This document shows, piece after piece, positions 25,002 through 31,417 of a stretch of DNA of 64,000 nucleotides. Position 1 is the stretch's first letter. Every line of letters begins with the position of its first letter. Location: the IMG/VR virus record IMGVR_UViG_3300031857_007934, positions 1 to 64,000 of that record; one strand, given 5' to 3'. A program made the translations under genes and the position numbers. The stretch comes from a virus. Under the pieces are notes generated by a model. The model saw nothing but the letters and a program-made list of their open reading frames with translations. It was not told the origin of the DNA and ran no database searches.

Positions 25002-25335
25002 CAGTGAAATTATACTATCAGAATATACACATACGCCAGCTAACAGCGATTTAGCTACTGTTGTGGGTCTCCCTTTTAAGGGTGACGGTTATTACGGACG
25101 CAGCGATGGATTGCACACAGTCCAATATACATATACTGGACTTTCTGGTGATATTATAATCCAAGCTACTCTAGTACTGGATCCAATAGAAGATGATTGG
25201 TTTGAAGTGCATTCATATTCTGCTAACGACGAAACTGGCAGTAGAATTGCTAACTTTACAGGAAACTATGTATGGCTTAGAGCAAAGCTACTGTTCACTG
25301 ACGGGACTGTCAACAGCATAAGATTAAATCACTAA
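24991..25335 (+). CDS. Small beta-sandwich structural protein
   Basis: The 114-residue protein contains GDGYYGRSDGLHTVQYTY, IIIQATLVLDPIEDDWFEV and a GNYVWLRAKLLFTDGTVNSI ending. This pattern recurs in small virion proteins of marine T4-like phages (recalled). The ATG at 24991, inside the end of the preceding gene, is preferred over 24976. It is probably a tail or decoration component. Confidence 0.55.
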   Translation: MTTNSEIILSEYTHTPANSDLATVVGLPFKGDGYYGRSDGLHTVQYTYTGLSGDIIIQATLVLDPIEDDWFEVHSYSANDETGSRIANFTGNYVWLRAKLLFTDGTVNSIRLNH

Positions 25336-25345
25336 GGCTACAGCT

Positions 25346-25906
25346 ATGGAACATTTTATTAGAGTAATAATGGAAAAGACAGATCTAGCGCAGAAGTTAG
25401 ATGAATCAATTTTCCCAAACAATCTAGTGTATGAATCAGACAGGGGTGCTACAGTTGTAGATATACCCCTTCCACGTCAGCTTTCAGAAGAAGAAGCTGA
25501 TAAGTTTGCAGAACATCTAACTAGTTATCTTCAAGACGAAGGCTATGATGATTTTGATATAGAGATGTCTGTAGAAGGTGAACCTGTAGACGAAGAAACG
25601 TACGACGGCGATAATTTCTTTTTAGAATACGGCGTAATGTGGTTCAATGAAGATGACGCTTTGGACGAAGCTGAATATCAAGGTCGCTCGGTTCCATTAG
25701 GCAAGCCTATGAGAGGCGATGTTAAGAAATTTAAAGTATATGTTCGTAAGCCGGGCGGCAATGTAGTTAAGGTAAACTTTGGTGACCCTAACATGAAGAT
25801 TAAAAAGTCAAATCCAGCTCGTAGACGCAGCTTCCGTGCTCGTCACAACTGCGACAATCCAGGACCACGCCATAAGGCACGCTACTGGTCCTGCCGTAAG
25901 TGGTAA
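25346..25906 (+). CDS. Phage protein with acidic middle and basic Cys-containing tail
   Basis: The 186-residue protein has an acidic central region (EGEPVDEETYDGDNFFLEYG). Its strongly basic C-terminal domain includes KPGGNVVKVNFGDPNMKIKK and RARHNCDNPGPRHKARYW, ending SCRKW. This tail recurs in T4-like and jumbo phages as I recall. The gene opens a run of small proteins ending near 30.4 kb that look virion- or prohead-associated. Function is unknown; DNA or core-protein binding is a guess from the charge. Confidence 0.55.
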   Translation: MEHFIRVIMEKTDLAQKLDESIFPNNLVYESDRGATVVDIPLPRQLSEEEADKFAEHLTSYLQDEGYDDFDIEMSVEGEPVDEETYDGDNFFLEYGVMWFNEDDALDEAEYQGRSVPLGKPMRGDVKKFKVYVRKPGGNVVKVNFGDPNMKIKKSNPARRRSFRARHNCDNPGPRHKARYWSCRKW

Positions 25907-25915
25907 GGATTAAAC

Positions 25916-26248
25916 ATGCGCATTGAAGAATTTTCTAAAATAGAAAATGACAAGTTACCATTTGACGTAGTTGATGACTTGTCTGTGTATATGAGAAACG
26001 ATCCTGTGTTTTATAGAAAGGAAATGTTTCCTGCCATTATAAGCATGAAGGCATCTCATGACAAAAAAGAATCTGTTAGTCCTGAATCTATTTTTGGATC
26101 AATGATTAATAAAGCCGCACATAGTTACTGCAAGAAATTTAAAATCAACAAACACCCCGATGATCTATTAACCAACGAAGACAAAAAAGGGTTGATACAG
26201 AAATTATATTCTGAAGAGTTAAACAACATTCAGAAGGGGGTTTACTAA
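25916..26248 (+). CDS. Small phage protein with capsid-targeting-like N-terminus
   Basis: The 110-residue protein begins MRIEEFSKIEND, similar to T4 capsid-targeting peptides (MKTYQEFIAE type). The rest is helical and basic and includes NKAAHSYCKKFKI. It shares one base with the next start codon. No family is recognised. Confidence 0.5.
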   Translation: MRIEEFSKIENDKLPFDVVDDLSVYMRNDPVFYRKEMFPAIISMKASHDKKESVSPESIFGSMINKAAHSYCKKFKINKHPDDLLTNEDKKGLIQKLYSEELNNIQKGVY

Positions 26249-27339
26249 TGCGATTAAGACAGATTTTTGAAGCGGAAGGCAAAACAGCAGCAATAGCCTT
26301 TGGTAGAATGAACCCTCCTACCATCGGACATGAAAAGCTAGTTAATGTTATTGCAAGTCAAAAGGCAGACCCTTTTTTGTTTGTAACACAAACTCAAAAG
26401 CCCAAAACCGACCCGCTTCCTTTTAATATCAAACTAGAGTTTGCACAAGCAGCATTTCCTAATGTAACTGTGGGCGATGCAAATGTAAAAACAATTATTC
26501 AAGCTCTACAAAAAATTGAGTCAATGGGCTACGACAATCTAATATATGTAGCAGGTTCAGATAGACTTGATAGTTTCTCTGAAATGCTTAACAAATATAA
26601 CGGCAAAGACTATACCTTTAAATCAATCAAAGTAATCAGTGCAGGTGAGCGTGATCCCGATGCAGAAGGTGCAGAAGGAATGAGTGCTAGTAAGATGCGC
26701 GAAGCTGCAATGAAAGGTAACTTTGAAGCATTTGCACAAGGCCTACCGCGAGGTTTACAAAACAATGCTAAGAATGTTTACAGTGCTGTGCGTACTGGTA
26801 TGGGTGTAAAAGAATTAGAACCTGCGGAGGGTGTGGCGGAAGGAACGCCCGGCAATGACTTCCGTGTTGGACAACGAGTAATATTCAAAAGTTCAAATGG
26901 CCAAGAGTTTCCTTCTATAGTCACTGCTGTTGACTTTGACGAAGATGCTGTTAAAATTAAAAGCGCAAACAACAAACCATTTCCTAATAGCGGCGGCGAT
27001 ATTGAAATTGTAGTTGATCCAGGTTGGAAATTTTTAACAGTTGAACCAAGAGTTGATCCTGATTCTATTATTGCTGTATCACCGAGTATGAGAAAAACTA
27101 CAGAACGAGTAAGAGATCCTGAAGATTGGGACGAAGGCAATACAGAGCCCGGAAATAACTTTGCTGTTTATATTAATGGTAAAAAGTGGAAAGTATTTCC
27201 AGGACCTTACGGTGCATATGCTGACAGTCCTGAAGAAGAAAGAGAATACTATAGATTAAAATCTATGGCTCAAAAGAAGTCTCAAGCTACGGGCAAGAAG
27301 TGGGAAGTTTTTAAAACTGGAGAGCCTGCTTCAAAATGA
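26248..27339 (+). CDS. Nucleotidyltransferase with C-terminal accessory domain
   Basis: The 363-residue protein begins MRLRQIFEAEGK. It then has a cytidylyl/adenylyltransferase domain with AFGRMNPPTIGHEKLV (HxGH-type motif GHEK at the T/HIGH position), a VAGSDRLDSF strand and EGMSASKMREAA in place of the ISTSxxR motif, covering residues 12-180. The remaining 170 residues form two beta-rich modules (VGQRVIFKSSNGQEF and FAVYINGKKWKVFPG). It is common in marine T4-like phages; the substrate is unknown. The N-terminal peptide may direct packaging into the prohead. Confidence 0.75.
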   Translation: MRLRQIFEAEGKTAAIAFGRMNPPTIGHEKLVNVIASQKADPFLFVTQTQKPKTDPLPFNIKLEFAQAAFPNVTVGDANVKTIIQALQKIESMGYDNLIYVAGSDRLDSFSEMLNKYNGKDYTFKSIKVISAGERDPDAEGAEGMSASKMREAAMKGNFEAFAQGLPRGLQNNAKNVYSAVRTGMGVKELEPAEGVAEGTPGNDFRVGQRVIFKSSNGQEFPSIVTAVDFDEDAVKIKSANNKPFPNSGGDIEIVVDPGWKFLTVEPRVDPDSIIAVSPSMRKTTERVRDPEDWDEGNTEPGNNFAVYINGKKWKVFPGPYGAYADSPEEEREYYRLKSMAQKKSQATGKKWEVFKTGEPASK

Positions 27340-27629
27340 AACAGTATAGAATCACTACAGAACATTTAAATCAGGCTAGTCCAGAAGACTGTGTACTTCC
27401 GCCTAACGATCCTATACACGAAATTAAATCAATGCAGTATCTAGCAGGTCTAGGACATGCAGCAAGACTACACGAATACCAAGGCAGCAATATATCTGTT
27501 ACTGGTAATGAAAAAGGTAGAATTCAAAGAGAAAAAAATATACAGCCAGGAACACCTGAATGGTTTCAGCTTTGGTTTAGCCTTCCATATATGACAGGAG
27601 AAAAACCTGTTAAAGGGAGTAAAAAATGA
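27336..27629 (+). CDS. Small phage protein, unknown function
   Basis: The 97-residue protein contains YRITTEHLNQASPEDCVLPP, a helical HEIKSMQYLAGLGHAARL segment and an aromatic C-terminus (PEWFQLWFSLPYM). It overlaps both neighbours by ATGA. It is part of the presumed virion-associated run at 25-30 kb. Confidence 0.5.
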   Translation: MKQYRITTEHLNQASPEDCVLPPNDPIHEIKSMQYLAGLGHAARLHEYQGSNISVTGNEKGRIQREKNIQPGTPEWFQLWFSLPYMTGEKPVKGSKK

Positions 27630-28714
27630 AATCAAAAGATGTACTTCCTGAAAAATGGAGCGACAAATACAAGCGTTCTATAAACTGCTCTAATCCAAAA
27701 GGGTTTAGTCAACGTGCTCACTGTGCTGGTCGTAATGAAAATGAAGATCAGCATCCTAATGATCCTCCTATGGGTCCGGAAACTAAACCTACTATGCCCA
27801 AAGGCACTGTAAAAATAGATGTAAGCGATGTGTATGATTGGTACAAGCTAGGACAACACATTAGCAATTTAAAAGGTCTAGGCAAACATGATTTTGGCAA
27901 GGGGCCTCCTAGTGCTATTATATCATTTGGCAGTGAAGATATAGAACACGAGTTTATAAAAGATTTATTAAAACTTGGTTTAACAACTACTGATATTGAT
28001 CCTGCTGGACACAGTGCTAAAAAAGGTCAAAAGACAGATCCTACATACAATGTTGAAAGTCGTAAGAAGAAACGTAAGAGCACACGTAAACTACGCAGTG
28101 CAGCTTATGGTCCAGGACCTTACGGCTTATATGGTTATTATCCGGGCTATAGCGGAGATGGAGGCAGTGACGGTATGACTGAAGGTGAATTTAGAGCTAA
28201 CGATGTTGAGGAATTCAAACCTTCTAATGATGCACTAGATAATTTAAAAAGCAAATATCTTCCAGACTGGGAAATGTTAGACCATAGAACGCTACAAGCA
28301 AAATATGCAGCAGACGATCATAGAGCTGCTGTAGCATTTGTTAAGATTATTAACATGCTCAGCGAAAAAATGGATCACTTCTGTGAAGTAACACAGGATG
28401 TTGCAGAAGTTACTGTAAAGACCAGCACGTCTGATGTTAAAGGTCTAACACTGTTAGACTTTCAAATTGCAATGGTTATAGATCGTTTTGCAAGTGATGT
28501 TGGTATTAAACAGATGCCTATGAGTGGAAACTTTGGCATGCACGAAAACTTTGCTGATGGTAAGAATCCGGGACGCAAAGGACTAGCCAAACGTAGTGGT
28601 GTTAACTGTAAACAAAGTGTTACAAAACTTCGCAGTGTAGCAAAGAACAGCTCAGGTGAGAAAGCTCGCATGGCTCATTGGTGCGCTAATATGAAATCAG
28701 GGCGTAGCAAATGA
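27626..28714 (+). CDS. Modular phage protein with Cys-containing basic end domains
   Basis: The 362-residue protein has conserved basic modules at both ends. The N-terminus includes KRSINCSNPKGFSQRAHC, and the C-terminus includes NPGRKGLAKRSGVNCKQS and GEKARMAHWCANMK. In between are a YGPGPYGLYGYYPGYSG low-complexity segment and helical regions. The terminal motif resembles DUF5872-type modules of large phages as I recall. A prohead-core or injected-protein role is plausible but unproven. Confidence 0.55.
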   Translation: MKSKDVLPEKWSDKYKRSINCSNPKGFSQRAHCAGRNENEDQHPNDPPMGPETKPTMPKGTVKIDVSDVYDWYKLGQHISNLKGLGKHDFGKGPPSAIISFGSEDIEHEFIKDLLKLGLTTTDIDPAGHSAKKGQKTDPTYNVESRKKKRKSTRKLRSAAYGPGPYGLYGYYPGYSGDGGSDGMTEGEFRANDVEEFKPSNDALDNLKSKYLPDWEMLDHRTLQAKYAADDHRAAVAFVKIINMLSEKMDHFCEVTQDVAEVTVKTSTSDVKGLTLLDFQIAMVIDRFASDVGIKQMPMSGNFGMHENFADGKNPGRKGLAKRSGVNCKQSVTKLRSVAKNSSGEKARMAHWCANMKSGRSK

Positions 28715-28884
28715 GACTAAGAGAATTAATAGAAACTGCTAGTGCAGGTGCTACTAGCGCAGGAAGTGTAGCCGCAGTAGCTAACCCTCACAGTAAAAAG
28801 AAACCTAAAAAACAAAAACCTACAGATAATGCTCTAGATATGAAGGGTGTTAGTTTATTTGGTGGCAAGTTAGTTAAACGATAA
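28711..28884 (+). CDS. Short protein with capsid-targeting-like N-terminus (57 residues)
   Basis: An ATG overlapping the previous TGA opens a 57-residue ORF. It starts MRLRELIETASAG, continues through an Ala/Ser-rich part and a very basic KKKPKKQKP stretch, and ends SLFGGKLVKR. Its first residues match those of the nucleotidyltransferase at 26248 (MRLRQIFEAEG). The size, Lys content and targeting-like peptide fit a small internal head protein. The stop codon overlaps a TAAATACT motif. Confidence 0.55.
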   Translation: MRLRELIETASAGATSAGSVAAVANPHSKKKPKKQKPTDNALDMKGVSLFGGKLVKR

Positions 28885-28889
28885 ATACT
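28882..28889 (+). promoter_or_regulatory. TAAATACT late-promoter-like motif
   Basis: An exact TAAATACT lies 28 nt before the ATG at 28918. A small hairpin (CAATG-CCT-CATTG, 28894-28906) follows at the predicted transcript 5' end and abuts the GGAG ribosome site. Confidence 0.5.
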
Positions 28890-28917
28890 ACATCAATGCC
28901 TCATTGGAGTTAAAAAT

Positions 28918-29580
28918 ATGACAGATAAAATTAAAGAAGGTTTAGCTGATCTAGCTGGCGCTGCTGAAAGAGACCATGAAGTACAAATGGCTCGTGCAGA
29001 GCTTTATAAAATTGCCAAGTACGCTATCAAACTGCACGAAATGCTTAAGAATGTTTCTGAAGAACAGGGTCTTGAAGGTTGGGTACAAAGCAAGATCACC
29101 AAGTCAGCAGATTACATTGGCTCAGTATATCACAATCTAGACTACGAAATGAAGTTTGGTGCTGACGGTGGCGGAGCAGGTCCTGAAATGGAAATACAGG
29201 TAGGCGAAGCTGCTAGCCATCAGTCTAAAACTACAATGAAGCATGTTAAAGATCCAACAGCAGGCGAGAAGAAGGCTGCTAAAGATATTAAGCCAGGTAT
29301 CAAAGGTTACAAAGATCGTGTTGCTATGCTCAAGAGTGCAGAAAAGGATGGCCGCCTAAAGGAAGATCCTTTCAAAGCAAGACTACACGCTCAAGTAACA
29401 GAAAAAGCAAAGAGTAAGGCTCAACAAAAGTTCATGGGTATGGTATATGCTGCTAAGAAAGGTGAACCAGCTGCAAGTCCTGATGTTGCTAAAGCTGCTA
29501 AAGGTATGAGCAAGGCAGATGCTAAAGATTATGCTGCTACCAAGCACAAAGGTAAGCCTGAGCACGTTAAGAAGGATTAA
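28918..29580 (+). CDS. Phage protein with DUF3008-like C-terminus
   Basis: The 220-residue protein has a helical N-terminal half and a Gly-rich middle. Its C-terminal module contains AKSKAQQKFMGMVYAAKKGE and a DYAATKHKGKPEH ending, the signature of DUF3008 as I recall it. The whole protein is Lys/Ala-rich. Its function is unknown; it lies in the run of presumed head-associated proteins. Confidence 0.6.
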   Translation: MTDKIKEGLADLAGAAERDHEVQMARAELYKIAKYAIKLHEMLKNVSEEQGLEGWVQSKITKSADYIGSVYHNLDYEMKFGADGGGAGPEMEIQVGEAASHQSKTTMKHVKDPTAGEKKAAKDIKPGIKGYKDRVAMLKSAEKDGRLKEDPFKARLHAQVTEKAKSKAQQKFMGMVYAAKKGEPAASPDVAKAAKGMSKADAKDYAATKHKGKPEHVKKD

Positions 29581-29582
29581 TC

Positions 29583-30392
29583 ATGGACTTCCATGCACTG
29601 CAACGTAAACTATTTGAAATAGATCCTAGTGATCCTAGAGAAGATTTGAAAAAGTTGCAGGAAGCAGCTAGAGGTCCTGCGAATGTCCCCCCAACTAAAG
29701 ATTACCTAAACGAAACAGTAAATGTTTCCAAAGGTTCGTTGCCATTAGAGATTGACAGCATAGCAGACTTTGCTAAACTAGCAGGTGTTGCTATTAATGA
29801 AAGCCAGCAAAAAGCTGCTGATAAGGTTAGAGGTAATGAACCAAAACCCAAAGCAGAACCAGGCAGAACCAAGCATCCATTTAAAGACAGACTAGTAGGT
29901 GAAGGTCCTCTAGATCAAATACAACAGGGTGTAAAAGATTACGACCCTGGTGCTTTAGAAAAAGGCGTTGGAGATTTCTTTACAGGCGGCAACGTTAAAC
30001 GACCTGCTACGGCAAAGCAGAGTAGCTCATCTAGCGTACTGCATCCTAAGCTACAGTCAAAATTAGAACCTTTTAAGTATGCTCTAGAAAAAATCTTTAC
30101 CAGTGAAAGAGAGCTTAAAAGAGAGTTCATAGAACTAATGAAAAAGGCTGATCCAAAACTATACGTTAAAGATGAAGGCATAGAAGAGGCAGATAACATG
30201 AAAGTGCAAGCACCTAAGCAGAGAGATCCTAACTGGCGCACTATGTTAGCAAAGCGTACCAGTGGCGCTGGTGGCACTCATAAAGACAAGAAGTATGATG
30301 CAAAGATAGGCAAAGAAAAGCATAAGAAAGATTATGCTACTGAATCTATCAAAGACAGACTGTGGGCAGCGTTGAATAAAGACGATGTTTGA
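29583..30392 (+). CDS. Basic phage protein, possible prohead-associated
   Basis: The 269-residue protein starts MDFHALQRKLFEIDPSDP and has a C-terminal segment, PNWRTMLAKRTSGAGGTHKD, followed by Lys-rich repeats. Both recur in marine T4-like phage proteins (recalled). It is largely charged and low in aromatics. The N-terminal FEID could fit a T4-type prohead protease consensus (L/I-x-E) only loosely. Function is unknown. Confidence 0.5.
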   Translation: MDFHALQRKLFEIDPSDPREDLKKLQEAARGPANVPPTKDYLNETVNVSKGSLPLEIDSIADFAKLAGVAINESQQKAADKVRGNEPKPKAEPGRTKHPFKDRLVGEGPLDQIQQGVKDYDPGALEKGVGDFFTGGNVKRPATAKQSSSSSVLHPKLQSKLEPFKYALEKIFTSERELKREFIELMKKADPKLYVKDEGIEEADNMKVQAPKQRDPNWRTMLAKRTSGAGGTHKDKKYDAKIGKEKHKKDYATESIKDRLWAALNKDDV

Positions 30393-30996
30393 TCTTGTTG
30401 TCAATAATTTTACAAAAGATATAACCTGTACCAAAACTGCAAATCTAATACCTGAAGATTTTCGTTGGTACGACAAAGACGGTTTTGAACTATGTGCAGC
30501 AGAAAAAAAATTATATGCTGCAATGAATTTTCCCCTTACTGAATGTTTGTATCACTTGTGTTGGCAAGACACATGGATGAATATTCAGCATCCTAAATTT
30601 ATTCTAGATCATTGTATGCTATTACATCGCTGTGACTTTGCAGATGATGCAAGAAATGAAATTACAGATCTTATGACTCAAAATCCAAAAGCTCAGATGT
30701 TGTTAAAATCAAAAAAGAAGTGGGGCTTTGACTTTGCACTTGACTATATTGATGACCGCGGAAGCATTTGGGAAATAGTGCATATCGAATGGGACAGTTA
30801 TCATTTTAACGAAATAGTTGAAATGAAAGAATCTATTCAAGAAAAAATTCTCAGCACAGACTGGGAAAGCATAAGTAAACACATTATAGCAAAAGAAAGT
30901 GAATGGTCCAATCTTGAAGGTTTCAAACAGAATGATTGGAAAGCCAAAGAGATATTTGGCTGGACATTTGCTGAGAGAACTCTTAAGTCTCTTTAA
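30385..30996 (+). CDS. Conserved phage protein, unknown function
   Basis: The 203-residue Trp-rich soluble protein contains FRWYDKDGFELCAAEKKLY and WEIVHIEWDSYHFNEIVE. It has no recognised motif. It overlaps the preceding gene by 8 bases and ends the run that began near 24.3 kb. It is followed by a promoter. Confidence 0.5.
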   Translation: MFDLVVNNFTKDITCTKTANLIPEDFRWYDKDGFELCAAEKKLYAAMNFPLTECLYHLCWQDTWMNIQHPKFILDHCMLLHRCDFADDARNEITDLMTQNPKAQMLLKSKKKWGFDFALDYIDDRGSIWEIVHIEWDSYHFNEIVEMKESIQEKILSTDWESISKHIIAKESEWSNLEGFKQNDWKAKEIFGWTFAERTLKSL

Positions 30997-31004
30997 AATA
31001 TCTC

Positions 31005-31033
31005 TTGCTCTAAATACTAAATCACTATATAAT
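31005..31033 (+). promoter_or_regulatory. Sigma70-type promoter before the DsbA-like gene
   Basis: TTGCTC (31005-31010) and a perfect TATAAT (31028-31033) are 17 nt apart. The spacer also contains a TAAATACT late motif (31011-31018), so this gene may have both an early-type and a late-type start. Confidence 0.55.
31011..31018 (+). promoter_or_regulatory. TAAATACT late-promoter-like motif
   Basis: An exact TAAATACT copy lies 40 nt before the ATG at 31059, inside the spacer of the -35/-10 promoter. Confidence 0.45.
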
Positions 31034-31058
31034 TATTACTATTAACGGAGGATTACCG

Positions 31059-31319
31059 ATGAGCGATCGTACCTATGGTGCAGAAGAAAAGGCAAAGCTA
31101 GAGCGTCTAGTTAGAGAAGGCATTACTGTACTTCAAGAAATTGAAGACTTGCAGGAAGGTCTTAAGGAAACTGTTAAGGCAGTTGCAGAAGAATTAGACA
31201 TTAAACCAGCACTAATTACTAAGGCAATTAAGATTGCCCAAAAGCGTGACTGGGACAAGTATGCCGATTCGTTTGAAGATCTAGAAACACTAGTTTCAAC
31301 ACTTGGCTATGACAAATAA
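31059..31319 (+). CDS. DsbA-like double-stranded DNA-binding / late-transcription protein
   Basis: The 86-residue, mostly helical protein has LVREGITVLQEIEDLQEGLKE-type heptads, then a C-terminal KPALITKAIKIAQKRDWDKY segment. The latter resembles T4 DsbA and its cyanophage homologues, placed just before DNA polymerase. T4 DsbA binds DNA near late promoters and aids late transcription. Identification rests on size, pattern and position. GGAGG lies 7 nt upstream of the ATG. Confidence 0.65.
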   Translation: MSDRTYGAEEKAKLERLVREGITVLQEIEDLQEGLKETVKAVAEELDIKPALITKAIKIAQKRDWDKYADSFEDLETLVSTLGYDK

Positions 31320-31389
31320 TTTTAGTGCCGTGTAACAGCGGTACTAAATATTTCAGAGTCGCTCACTTTACGAGCATGTAGTACGGCAG

Positions 31390-31412
31390 CGTTGGCCACA
31401 AGCAACGGGAGG
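31390..31412 (+). promoter_or_regulatory. Operator-like hairpin at the DNA polymerase ribosome site
   Basis: CGTTG (31390-31394) and CAACG (31403-31407) form a 5-bp stem with an 8-nt loop (GCCACAAG). The 3' end of the stem touches the Shine-Dalgarno GGGAGG (31407-31412). T4 gp43 represses its own translation through a hairpin of the same geometry, also overlapping its ribosome site, though the loop sequence differs. The upstream leader has further pairing (GCCGT 31327 / ACGGC 31383; GCTC 31361 / GAGC 31372) and a TAAATA motif (31345-31350). Confidence 0.55.
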
Positions 31413-31417
31413 CAGAT

